From Varroa destructor (Eukaryota > Arthropoda > Arachnida > Mesostigmata > Varroidae), in contig NW_019211455.1 in NCBI RefSeq assembly GCF_002443255.2, positions 36,423,472-36,487,471 on the forward strand: a stretch of 64,000 nt of DNA. The letters are read 5' to 3'. How positions within the stretch are numbered: position 1 is the stretch's first letter; each line of letters opens with the position of its first letter. The position numbers and the translations under genes were made by a program. A model generated the notes under the pieces. That model searched no databases and was not told the origin of the DNA. It was given only the letters and a program-made list of their open reading frames with translations. Shown here in pieces: positions 26,784 to 39,000 of this stretch.

Positions 26784-27472
26784 TAGCTTGCTTGATAGGT
26801 TCATAATTGTAGCTACTAGGTAACATACTGGACGGCACCTGCACTGGCCATGATGGATCATCATGAGTTTGTAACAGTCTCTTTTTAGTCGAGAAAACCA
26901 AGAAACGCTACGAGATATTTTATCAGCATATATAATTTATAGATTATTAATAATTATTTGACACTTATTCTTACTCATCCTTAAGATACGCTTACGGTTT
27001 ATTCTGACTCTGTTCGCATCACTTCCGTTCATTTATTTTAAAGTGAGTTTTTCTCAAGGCTAGAGTCATCAATACCCAGATCTGAACCGCGAACAAACAG
27101 GCACTTCACATGTCCAAAGCAGAAACCTGTTTTTTTAAACAGGGTCGCCAAACTCTAGAATTATATTAACATGTGAGAGACAAGATGTTTCTATACCCCA
27201 TGCAAACATGTAAATGGTTATCAATACTGATCTATGACTCATTCAGATAAAAACTACACTGTAACCGCAAGCGCTTTTACAGACTCAACCACAAACACGG
27301 GAGAATCAGTTGGTGTCATTAGAATGATTGTCAAACATGACCGTATTCCAGGCAGTGCCTCATGGGAATACAACATTACGTACAGCTTCCGCTAATCACT
27401 GGTGCCACTGATAGCCATCACCATAATGCGAATGCTAGCACTAATCCAGTAAGAAGAACGATTTATATCGTG

Positions 27473-27600
27473 TTTAGAATAGTGTACTCAAAACAATAAG
27501 CATTAGCAAGACATTTGATTGACATTTGAGTCCAATTTTAGAATAGTGTACTCAAAACAATAAGCATTAGCAAGACATTTGATTGACATTTGAGTCCAAT
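27473..27600. repeat. Perfect 64-bp tandem duplication
   Basis: Copy 1 (27473-27536) and copy 2 (27537-27600) read identically, apart possibly from an edge base. Both carry AGAATAGTGTACTCAAAAC at the start and TTGACATTTGAGTCCAA at the end. The identity suggests a recent duplication or an assembly artefact. Confidence 0.92.
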
Positions 27601-29418
27601 TTTTGCAAACAAATAAGAAATTGCCTCGATATCGTAGTGTCGAGTATCGATAATAATGGTTAATGTTCTTTGATACATTTTTTATAGTATTCTACCTAAA
27701 CAACTTCCCCTACGTAACATTTCTGCGCCCTAGTGTAGCACACATATTGGCTTCGTCACTCTTTCGACCGCTGAGACATCAAAGTCACGGCTCAGAGCCT
27801 TCGATATATATTCCGATAACATGGATTCATTTACCGATGGACTTTCGAAATGATGGCTTTGCTTTCTAGCAGTTGAAGCGCTCTTTAGAGGCGAGTTGTA
27901 ATTGCAAGTTTCATTCAGTTATTATCATCTTTAGTCTCCCTAATAAACAATTGCCTTAATGATGCAACAATTAAATATTTGTGAAGAATTATTTTATTGT
28001 TTTTTTAAGCAACTTTGCACAAATATAGTAAACTTAACAAATAAAACCAACTTTAGTGTTCAACAACCAACCTATATTTATCCCTTTATCCCTATCATTT
28101 CCAGCATCCCAAAGGAACTAAATGTAAAATGTTACGCTTAGTTTCTACATATGTCATTGCGCCAGTTGTGTGCTCAAGACTTACTCACAGCTCGACGGTA
28201 AACTCGAGGTAGTCATTGGGAAACTCTCGTAAAGAGATAGCCAATGACCTAAATATAGACAAGACATCGATCATTATCGACCTGCGCTATTTTCTACCAC
28301 TAATTGACTAATTAATGATCCTAAAGTGTCGCTCTTAAACGGTAAAGACAGTTAAACAGCGAGGACAAAATTTATGAATTTCTTTAGCCGTCGGAACAGT
28401 CAAAAACATACACGTCACCCAAAAGCCATCGCCCGCTGTAAAAATACTAACCACTCATTTTTGTGACGGGTTGTGTGAGCAGCAAGCTTATAACGCAATG
28501 TATATTAAAACCACAAGTACAAAAAGTAAGGTAATCTGACTAAATTTTCAACGTTGTACGATAATGATTAATTTTTATAATGGAGTAATAAGGGAGACAG
28601 TTAACTATAATAAGCGGTAAATTAGTTAAGAACAGTGCTTCGCAATCCCTATTTGGAGAGTTTCATCGTATGAAAGGTAGCCACAGATTTTTTTTATTGA
28701 AAATATTGTTGATGATGATGATGATCACCCCGCTAAATTAGTGGTGATACAATATGAAGAATTAGTGGACAAGTCTATCATTTTTCGGGTACAACCGCTT
28801 AACTTTCTTCTTCAGCAGTTCGTGTTATCTTTCGGATACTCTTGTAGCTCAAATTATCCGAATTCACTACAAGCATACTAATAAAACCAAACGAACAAAT
28901 TGTGCCACAATTCTGTATACATTTTTTGAGCCGAGTAACGAGCTCATCGATAGCATAAAATCAAAACGAAACTGGCGCGGGTTTTGCGCGACAAAAGCCC
29001 ATATCGACGCCAAAAATTTCTTCACATGGCCTATTATTGGTAATAAGAAAAAACATCCCCCACATGCAGGGGCAATTTGTCATCAATTATCGGGACAATT
29101 TTTCGTTTTGAACGGTTGACTTCGTTTAGCAGAAACATGTTTGAGAGCCTCTGAGGAGGTCTGACTTATCATTACCTCCTACGCTAATTTCTCAGCGACG
29201 ACAAGAAGCTTACCTAAGATAATATTCAATAAATGTTTTAACAAAATGACAAAGAAACAAACACGAATCTGTGAACTGAATTTTGTCATCGTAAGTCGGA
29301 AGATATTCTGTGAAAATTTGTTTAATACGATATGTTCATTGATTAGAGTTCTACTAGATCGCAGAATGGTCTAGACTATGATATAAGAACGGAGTATCAA
29401 CTTCTAAGTTGTATAGAT

Positions 29419-29840
29419 GCCATTAGAAACACACTAAACCACCAATTCAAAGCACGTGTTTATGATCTATTATCATATACATTGATTAGATTTAGCTGAA
29501 TGTGCAACTGCGGCTCTATGTAGCTGCTAACTGGTTTTCAAACGATAGTGTCGACTTCGTCATGCTTCGTCAACTAGCAACGCCATAATGACGGTGACAA
29601 GCAATAAATTAATTCAGAAGCCATTAGAAACACACTAAATCACCGAATTCAGAGCACGTGTTTATGATCTGTTATCCTATACATTGATTAGATTTAGCTA
29701 AATGCGCAACTGCGGCTCTGCGGATCTCTGTAGCTCCTAAGTGGTTTTCAAACGATAGTGTTGACTCCGTCATGCTTCGTCAACTCGCAACGCCACAATG
29801 ACCGACAACAATGACGGCGACAAGCGATAAATTAATTCAT
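29419..29840. repeat. Diverged tandem duplication of about 200 bp
   Basis: Copies 29419-29619 and 29620-29840 both begin GCCATTAGAAACACACTAAA and end near AATTAATTCA. They differ by scattered substitutions, and the second copy has small insertions (about 8 and 10 bases). No open frame or recognisable element is seen in the unit. Confidence 0.9.
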
Positions 29841-32800
29841 TGGTTTCCCCGTTAACTTTTGCATCTTTGCTACTTTGTCTCATCTACCATTTAAGGAAAT
29901 TATTTACCCTAAGATCATGTGTTTCTGTAGGTAGGTAGAGGGGATTGTTTTGGCAGTTCAGCAGATTTTCCATTTTATGTCACTGTAAATCCATTAAATG
30001 TTAGTTTCCGCGGCTTGGTTTGCTAAGAGGATATTGCAGACAGCAAGCTAATCTTCGTATCACCTGCTTAGATTTACTTTAACAGCTGAGAAAAACATTG
30101 GAGTCACGGAAAGCTCTAACCAAAAACGAGTATCTTAGAGTCGTTCGACTGTGTGGTTTACCTGCCGTAAAATCATAAAAATGAAGAATAATACGTACCT
30201 AGTGAAAAATTTCCGGTTTGCAAGGAGGGATTTCCTTAACGCCGTCTGCCTTCGATGCGTACTAGCCGGCAATTAAATGATGTGCCAGCCGAGTTGCGTC
30301 AAGGTTACGAGCCGTCAGTCCCAACGCATGCGTTGAGGGAAGCGGCGAGGATATGCTGGAATGAATTAAGCTTAACAAATGTTTGAAAGTAATGTTAACT
30401 ATAAGCTAAATATCTGAGCCACGAGATATTTTCCTTGGAGTGACATCCTGCAAAAAAATTATGGTCATTTATCGTTAATATCTTTTGAAAAATCCAGTGC
30501 TTGAGCTTGACCGCGAAACTTTAAAAATGGCGGGATTGGCAGAGGCGTGGAAAGAAAGAATACGAGTGAAAACTCTCGTAACTCTATATAATTTTTTAAA
30601 CTCAAAGTTTCGTTGAAATTCTTAAATAATTTATTAAGATCTAAACATCACTCTTGATTAGAAAAGTTCCACGGTAGCAGGAATTTGATTCCTCACTCTA
30701 AGGTAAGCGCCATTTGGTACAAATTTTCGTTATCATTTCAAAAGAGGGATATTGATACACGTAATTTCTAACCGGTTAACCATAAATTATGAATATTAAA
30801 CGAGAAAAATGTACTGTGGTTAAAACTCGGCAAGATGTGTGTACATAGACAAAACTTTGTAATTATACGTGACCTTCTTCAAAAAGTAGTTGGTATGCCA
30901 GGAGCCTTTAGTGAATTCTGGCAAGTAACTTCTATACGGACTTTGGCCTTAACGTAAAAGCCATCATAGTTGAGTGCGCACTGGAGTGAAATCGGCTACG
31001 TAAAGGCATCTCGAATACACCTATTAGATCCAATAAAGAGAGCTATTCCTTAGATGAAACTGAATATCACTTAATATAGCACAGTGTAATAATCCTTTAA
31101 ACTTGCATTTTTTGTGGTTAAATATTTGGAGTATGTTCCATGTGAAACTACAGTACGCTGCCTTTAGCCTTGGTGCCCAATTCGTATCACGAATGTACAA
31201 CGTTAGTCAGTTTTTTTTTATTATTTTGCCTAAGCTGAGTCAATCAATGAGTGCGAATGTAGGCTATCGAATCAGCCAATCAGCTTTAAAAGTGGTTCAC
31301 AGTACTGCACCAAGAGTGATTTGCATCATGTGTGCGGTGTCTGTATTATGAATGGATACAGATACCACAGTAAGACAGTATATAGGAAATGTAAATCGTT
31401 CCGAAAAATTAAATTTATAATTTTTTGTATCAATAAATTATTGTGCAACATCTACGTGTCGTCATCGCGATTTATGAGACCAACTTTTTCTGGTCTCTTA
31501 TTTGGACTAGGAGATAGGTTGTTTAGGCCTTCGGCTCAAGTAAGCAGTACTAGGACAGTAAGTAATACTAGGACATTATAATGAAATGCATATAACGCTG
31601 CTACATGGCTATGATTGACAATAATTATTGTACATATACCGAGAACCGACTGTGGGCTATCTTCTAGGTTTAGGTACATTGGGCTGGTGTTGTATAGTGT
31701 CAATCATTTGCAGATGTTTGTGCTGTTGCCCGATCTTTACACTTTTTCTCTAGCTTTTATATTGTTTTATTTAATTAGTGGTGGCCATCTGTAGTTAGGT
31801 ATGCCGACTGAGAACTATGAAGTGCTGAATATGTTTGCTATTCTTCGGCACATCAGAGCTTGATGTTGTAACTTTCACTCCTCACGAAATATGTTATTCA
31901 GATTCCTCAGCAACTTCTTCAAGAAGAAGTACTTTACTTGGTGAAGCAATTTGCTGAAATGCCGAATTACAATACGTAATGAATCTATACACTAAATAAA
32001 TAACCAATATTATTAAAACTTTTTTAGTCGATAAAACGTATCATTTTGAGAGAACAAGCAACGTTTTCAACGGAATATCTTAAAGTACAGTGCTCCATTT
32101 AGTATGAGCACTTATATACATTTTACGAAATATTTTTTCTGGCTTAAAAGAGATGTAGATAATAACTCCTACTCTTAACATGTTTTCAACATGGTTTCGT
32201 GGTTTGCTCTTTGTTTCGCTTTTCTGTGCTGTAGCCGCTAATTTCCCAGTAGCGTTGCTTCTATTGCAATTCTTTGGGCCCTCATGTGTGCCATCAAGCA
32301 TTTCGGTTTGTGCCGTATTGTCATGCCGTGTGCTCGTTGAGTTGCTGGCCGCTTGTGCTCCTTGTGCTTCCTCACTTTCGTCCTCAGTATTGAATTGTTC
32401 CTCTTGGCTGATCGAAGATGTGCCCTGCTGCCTGGCTTAGGCTGGATTTTCGGCCAGTGCAGCAGCTTTCTTCCTTTTCAGCACTATATTTTTCAAATAA
32501 TTCCTGTTTCATTTGTTATCTCTAGCTTTATTCTGTCCTTTCCAGGACGTCACCCAGCTGGGCAAACTGAAACCGAAAATAGTTCAGAGTTACAACCCTA
32601 AAAAAAGGTCGTTCTGCAGTTTTTTAGCTATTTGTCATAGTGTCACATTAGATTAAATGTTTAATGTCTGCAAAGCTGCCTGGAAGTGTCGTCGTGCAGC
32701 AACGGGCCTTAAGGATTCCTTGGCCAGTTTGCATATTTCGGATTTTAATGTACTCACTCAATGTTTCAACTGCAAATAACAGGTTGAACAGTACGAGTAA

Positions 32801-32949
32801 ATGACACTGAGTTATTTTTTTAAGCGAAAACAACGGAAAAAGTCAAATTAGCATTTCTCCCTAATTGGTATGAATACTAGCGTAATTACTAGCCTATTTT
32901 ATAATAGGTTTTCGGTAATACTATGAGTCCTGCAGAGTGCCAATAATGG

Positions 32950-32983
32950 AAACTATTACTAGCCTGTTGGCAGGTAATAGTTT
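32950..32983. repeat. Imperfect hairpin with a 4-base bulge
   Basis: AAACTATTA and CCTG pair with CAGG and TAATAGTTT. An unpaired CTAG sits in the left arm and the loop is TTGG. A smaller CCTATT/AATAGG hairpin lies just upstream at 32893-32908, and both are preceded by TACTAG or end in it. Confidence 0.7.
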
Positions 32984-33181
32984 ATACTAACAAAAGGATA
33001 TGCCCGCAGAATCGAACTGATACATGTGCAGTCTAGGCCCGTTTTTGATGTGTTGTCGAAACCACTTTATGAGGTCTAATTGGATAGGAGATATGGCAAA
33101 TTCAGTTTGATTTATTTTCCTTTTACAAAATATTGTACTATCATATACTCAAAGATTTCAATTTGTTCAAATTCAAATTAC

Positions 33182-34729
33182 CTTCACCATGAGCATCGGT
33201 GAATTGAAATGCCTGCACCAGAATAGTCTCCTCTATAGATCTTTCGACAGGTAAATCATTAATTGCTTTCTGGCGCAACCTTTGTCTTTGGTCGATGATG
33301 AAAAGACCCCGAAATGCGATACTGTCGTCATCTTTGAATGTACCGTATTTATGTGCGATGTCTTTAGTAATATCTGCTACTAGTGGGATGTCAATGGCTG
33401 CCAGTCTGCCTTAAACAAGCTTTGCTTTCTTAAAATTGGGCCGTAGCCTTCAATACCAAAACACTAGCACAGTGATCTATATAATTATTTTAGTAATCTC
33501 GTTTGTTCGGAATAAAGCCTACCGTTACCATATAACTTTAGCAAGCGTTCTTGTTATTTATAGCTCTTTCTTCAAAATATGATTGGGGATACGATAAACA
33601 GAAATTAGTCTTTATCAACATTAGAATTTTGTCAGGATGAAGCGCCCGTTGAAATCCTCTAAAATAGCATCATTATTTGCTCATCGTTTAAATGTAAAAA
33701 TATACGTTAGAACTGTATATGCAGTTTCTCTTCAAGAGTTTCCCTAAAGCAAATCAACAAACAAATGTTCAAAAACATAGATAAAGATTTAGAGAAAGAG
33801 TAGAAAAAAAATTGATCCAACATGGGTCTCGAAGACGTACATTTGGGTGATCCTCGTTTACCGCAGGAGAGACAAAGAGAGTACTTTATATTTTTCAGAA
33901 GCCGCCTTATAATTGAGATAGCGATGCAAAACGGAGCTATTTTATTTAATTATGATAGCCTTTAAAAGTATCCAAAATTTCTTTCTTAGCCGTTATGTGC
34001 TTTTTTCATACTTTAGTACAGATCTCCAAGAAGAGATTTTCTATGACATAATAATCTAATCACAGGTTTATATCACTACTGCTCTTTAATAACAAAATTA
34101 CTTTTAGGAACTTCGGTCGCTGTAATGAGCTCTAAAATCTAACTTAAGGATTTCACCCTATTTTTTAGCTAGTCTTTCTTAGTATCACTCTTAGGTTTAT
34201 AGATATAAACCTAAGAGTGATACTAAGAAATCTAAATAGATATTTAGATTAGCTTGCATCAGTGTTACACTTAAGCTAGAGTGCTTAACAATTCGACCTG
34301 CTATACATTTATATTGCGGTTAAGTTTAGTGCAGGGATATCAATCAAATGTCTATGCATGGTCTGTACTGTAGAATCCTTCAATAGTTTCTATGTATATA
34401 AATGCTGTCCTTTGCTTGTTGTAGTTAAGTCACGAGCATTAAAGTTAAATTCTGAAATGGCCATCCTCTTTTTGAGTGTGTTCGTAAAAGCTAGATGGCA
34501 AAACTGAGAGCCACACGAGTAAACAATAACCTCACACTCAATCTCTCATCAGCTACTTCGGAAAAGGCCAAAACCTCAGTAGTGTACACACAAGGGTAAA
34601 GTCTAATGGATAGAAAAACAGCATCACATACTTCCCTCTGTAGTCTGCCAGTTGAATCGTTTTGAATTCCCCTTCAACTACGGCTATCGCTTTGAATTGC
34701 GGCGCTGGAAATGCTATCCGGGGCGCTAA
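33182..34729 (-). pseudogene. Peroxiredoxin pseudogene (unprocessed duplicate)
   Basis: Two exon-like blocks match the 2-Cys peroxiredoxin downstream. Block 34531-34729 matches its exon 1, with [20 protein letters not shown] and [16 protein letters not shown]. Block 33182-33409 matches its exon 3, with [24 protein letters not shown] and [11 protein letters not shown], flanked by usable acceptor and donor sites at the same places. Two lesions are visible. The codon aligned with the start ATG reads TTA (34727-34729). Five bases replace the three after the peroxidatic Cys codon, shifting the frame. Exon 3 is one codon short. I could not find counterparts of exon 2 or of the resolving-Cys exon. 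Because the exon separation is kept, it arose by DNA duplication, not retrotransposition. Divergence indicates an old copy. A sequencing error cannot be fully excluded for the frameshift. Confidence 0.85.
34175..34230. repeat. Perfect palindrome, 26-bp arms, 4-base loop
   Basis: Arms 34175-34200 and 34205-34230 are exact reverse complements, with AGAT as loop. The palindrome lies between the two peroxiredoxin pseudogene blocks. Confidence 0.95.
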
Positions 34730-35158
34730 ATATTGTGAAGGGCTGATACAGATTATACACAGAAAGAAAATTTGAGATATTAGTGGTTAAGTTGATTTCT
34801 CTTTTACTGCTGTTTGCAATAGTAAAAAATGCAATAAATGTGCTACAAACTGAATGGTTGACAGACTCTAGTTTATGAGAAATAAGCGTTATAATGCCTA
34901 TAAATTAATGCTTCTTTTACAATAGCGGGAAAATCGATTCTATATAAATAGATATATGGTTTTACAAGAAAGCGTGTACCTATAGGTAGATAACTAGCAC
35001 AAGTCTGAACCGGCGCCACACGAGAAAAAACTTATTCTGCGCAAAGTTCCTCCTGTTGAAAAGGGAGTAGCCAGCAGTGCTCGTCTTCATTGTATTCTTC
35101 CACCACTTTTGAAATGCAAGCCGTCGTGAGTTTTTGTAGGTGTTTCTTTCTGATGTGT

Positions 35159-35479
35159 TTACTCTTTTCTTTGTGAACTACCGCTGATACCTCTGAATTC
35201 TGTACAGTGATTTTGATCAGATGAGGGTGATACTTTTTGGTGGACGTATTCTCTAAAAGCGCACCTTGGCTCTGAGCACGTTCCTGTACCGGGGGCTTTA
35301 CGGGTGAACTGAGCTAATCTAGTTTGTTTGGGAGCACTTTGTATGCTTTTAACGAGATCTGATACTTCAATATTTGATAGTTCTGTAGAAGGCATTTGAG
35401 TCAAATGATTTAACCGCCTTCTTCTAGGGAGTGGCTGTAAACATTCGGTCTCATGCTGTGTCTGAGAGGATGAACTCAT
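35159..35479 (-). CDS. Hypothetical small open frame, 106 residues
   Basis: Opens with an ATG at 35477-35479 and stays open for 106 codons. The protein is polar and rich in Ser, Gln, Thr and Arg (it contains LPRRRRLNHLTQ, SDLVKSIQSAPKQTRLAQF and SSDQNH). It has no membrane segment or domain I recognise. The composition is more protein-like than that of the surrounding random frames. I see no clear splice partner and no homologue from memory. It could be a single exon of an unknown gene, a fragment, or chance. It lies between the peroxiredoxin pseudogene and the 679-residue gene. Confidence 0.25.
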   Translation of the reverse strand: MSSSSQTQHETECLQPLPRRRRLNHLTQMPSTELSNIEVSDLVKSIQSAPKQTRLAQFTRKAPGTGTCSEPRCAFREYVHQKVSPSSDQNHCTEFRGISGSSQRKE

Positions 35480-36076
35480 TCGATGTTTAGATTACATGTC
35501 GACTCCTTGACTATCATGCACAGGAAACAGTTGAGGGTGGGCCAAATTAATGAAGAAATTCAACGATGATGACCTTCTGCATTGTTATTATGTATAATAC
35601 GCCAGGAATCACTTCTCTTAACTGTGATTACCATTAGAAGCACTTTGAACTTCCAAATGCTAGAGTAATGTATATATTTTAGCAACGATTATTTAACTAA
35701 ATACGTGTCTACTGCATTTTGTTTATGATAGAAATCAATTTGAGGCAACCTAATGGTTTCTGGGTAGTCAAAAGTGGACTACATTGCATATTGATCCTGC
35801 TTGCCCTTTAGCCCTGCCTTCACTTTTGGTTTTTCCCTAAACACCTCTGCATTAATGAATATTCAGTCACTCATTCGCATACTGTGATCTATGTACTGGT
35901 ATAAAGCATGTAGTCAAACACATGACGGGTAACATAGCTTTTGTGCATCCTACTTTGTGGTTTCTCTTTTTGTTTATTTTAAATAACATTGTGACAAATT
36001 GATTTAGTTCAACAAAAATATCCTAGGATTTATTTCAAACATTATTTTACAGTAGAAATATCTTTTTTTGTTACAG

Positions 36077-39000
36077 ATGTTTCACGGTTCTGGTGGATCT
36101 TCGGCGGGAAATAGCCGGAGTCTTGTAGATGATTTTTTGGCGCTGCAAGAACGTTGTATGACGCTTGAAAAAATCAATGTCGAGATACTAGATTCACTAG
36201 CATCGGGAATCCAGGCAATATCGACAATTATCGTTAACAGCGTTAAGTCCACGGACGACCTAATTGAACAAACTGACGGTATCGATATGCTTCGGGAACT
36301 TATAAAATGTTCATTGGCGGCTTTCGGAGTTGTCAACGGAGCAACGGTTCAGACAAGGATGCTTGCAATTAAAGGCAAGTTAAAATGTCATGTTAACTAA
36401 ATGTAATAAACGCCATTGTTTAATCTAGCTACAATAACTATTTTTCATCCGGCTATAATGACTATTAATGCTCTGAGTTACAGTTTCCTTCTACCATGGG
36501 TTTTGTCTGATGGCCCCCAAAATAATTTGGTATACTTACAGTGCTCTTTGCATGAGGCTTTCTACAGGTACCTACAATAGAAATCAGTAGATTTAGTAGA
36601 TCAAAAGTTAGTATTATCAAGCGACCAGGTTGTTCGGGACGCTTGGGTCATAGCTGAATTCTATATATAAGTGTCCTCTATGTCGAGTTTTGCCTCCGGT
36701 ATCGCCATCAGGCATTCTATCCTATGCCGACACGTGTGTCCGTAAGATTATACAGACAAATACTATATGGCCTAACCAAGTGAAAGTAGCCAGCAGAAAG
36801 CATGTTCGAGTAAGTAAACTAGCTCAGACAGTTCGTCAACAGAGCTCTTCCCCGTGATAAGGCACTGTAACGTATTTGCCTGCTAAGCATAGAGGCACGT
36901 GAGGTAACTTGGACACTCTACGCCTCGAGCTGAGGACCAGCTTCCTGATCCAGAGCTTATTAACGACAGTAAAACCCAACAGATTAACTGATGAAGGTGT
37001 TCGGTCGTCTCATCGAACGATACGGCAACCGCGTGGTTTCCGATCGTACCGATTATTTGTACAACGAATATCTACTATTAGTCTATTTTTTTTAATTTTC
37101 TAAAGAAATTTTCCTTTAGGTGTGTCTGCTCTAAATAGTACTTCCTCATCAGCTTAAGGACATTATATATATATATCTATATAAATCCTAGATCCATGCA
37201 TGTGCATCAGGATGATCACATGCATGGATCATCATGCATATGATCAGGAGCTCGTAAGCAAAAAATCTGTGTACGTTTTTCTCTATCTCGTATTTTCGAA
37301 AATACTGAAAAATACGCAAATGCTTATCTAGATATCTTATTAAGATTCTAATAATTTTTTTTTGTTTTAACTCCGCTTCAGGTTTTATTCGACTGCTCCA
37401 GACTACATCGACCCTATACAATGAAATTCAGCAAAACGGCACGTCCAGTTGCCTTGAAAAGTTAAATCAAAGTATTATGGAGGGAATTCTTGGGCTTAGA
37501 AAGCTAATTGAGGGATCATTCTCGGGCGTGGACCCCGACTTGTTTAGTGATATCTGCGACCTACTTATTAAACTATGCAAAAGCGAGGCTCGCAGTGGCA
37601 TGAAACGACACGTTGGTCTTATAAAGATCTACAATCAGATGCTTTTATTTGTCAAACATCTGCCGCCATTAAGTAAGTCTAGCCAGGCTGAGTTGATGTG
37701 CAGTCATCTCGTCAAGTATGTGGCAGATATCTTGGACGCTTCGGTAGAATGCAGTTCGGTTCCACCTAAAGCAATTAGTTTCTATGTTAAGAAATTGATA
37801 CAAATAGCGAATTTTATGAACCACAAGGCGGAGGACGATTCTATAGTAGATTTGGCATCAAAATTGCGACTTACGCAAATATCAGATCACCCGCTGGCTA
37901 AAGAATTAGCTGAAGTCGATATATGGTTAATCGCTAGAAAAAATTTTCACATCCAACATGCATCCACTCTAGGTAGCATATTACTAGCCTGCGATATACT
38001 CGAGAACGATGGGGAACTCTCATTTGATCGCATACAAGAGCTACTGAGGTTACTTCTGAATTCAACTCACTTAATAACCAAGCATATGTTCCTCTTTCTG
38101 AGTAATAGAAATGTATTTGATCACGCAGTAAACGCCTTCTGCTTTGGAGTTTTGCGGTTAGACTATTTCCAGATAGAAGACGATGTTCTCGAAGCTGCTA
38201 TGGGAGAAGATTTCTGTAAGCAGTTATTTACTAGGGACGTTCTCAGGGTGCTTTCTGTTATGCGGCCGGACACGTTCAGTATATACGGGCCTATTTTTCA
38301 GGAACCCGAGCTTTTGGATATGACTGACTTATCTAATGATAATCGACAAAAATGTGATCATGTTCGGGCTTTTCTCAGTCAATGCACTACAGGGGCTATA
38401 ATCCGCAAAACAGATTCATCTGAGTGTGCGCGACTGCTCGTATCCATTTACCCTTGCAATACAGCATCGGCTCTTCTTTTCTCGTTTGTTTCAGCCAATC
38501 TTGCGCCTCATCTTGAAGCGCTGAGTACTGCAGAGCTAACAGCTGTTCTTAACCATTACTCTACTATCCTGGAAGGAAATATCAACAATGATTGTTTAAT
38601 AATTGCTATTTGCATTGTTTTCTCTTATCTTCCAAGAAAATCGTTTAAGGACATTGAGGATACTCGGTTGCGGTCGGCTCTCAGAGGGGTCGGCGAAAGA
38701 GTACTCAAGTCGGGCCTGAAAATAGGCAAATTATTTGGCCTAGCTGGTTTCTTTAGTTTTTTTAGAGATGTCGACGATTTACGTCTTGTGGTTCAACCCA
38801 CAAAGCAAATAACAGACGAACTGGTCAAGCTGTTTCAAGGGAATCTACGACAAGATGAGTGGGCCGAAATACTCAGTATCATTGAGGAGGGATATGTGAA
38901 CAGAATAGAGCCTCTACAAAATGAATACTTCAAATATGAAAGAAAGGGCATCGAAATAAAGAATTCTGACGTTAAGAGCGCTGGACCTGAGTTGCAAAAC

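Larger units (their letters stand above)
26421..33181. other. Gene-poor intergenic stretch with local repeats
   Basis: No conserved gene recognised across about 6.7 kb. It contains a perfect palindrome (26741-26783), a 64-bp tandem duplication (27473-27600), a short (GAT)n run (about 28710-28726), a diverged 200-bp tandem duplication (29419-29840), a slightly GC-richer patch (30230-30350) and two small hairpins (32893-32908 and 32950-32983). The open frames here are short and compositionally random, apart from a hydrophilic minus-strand frame at 32160-32430. Confidence 0.5.
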
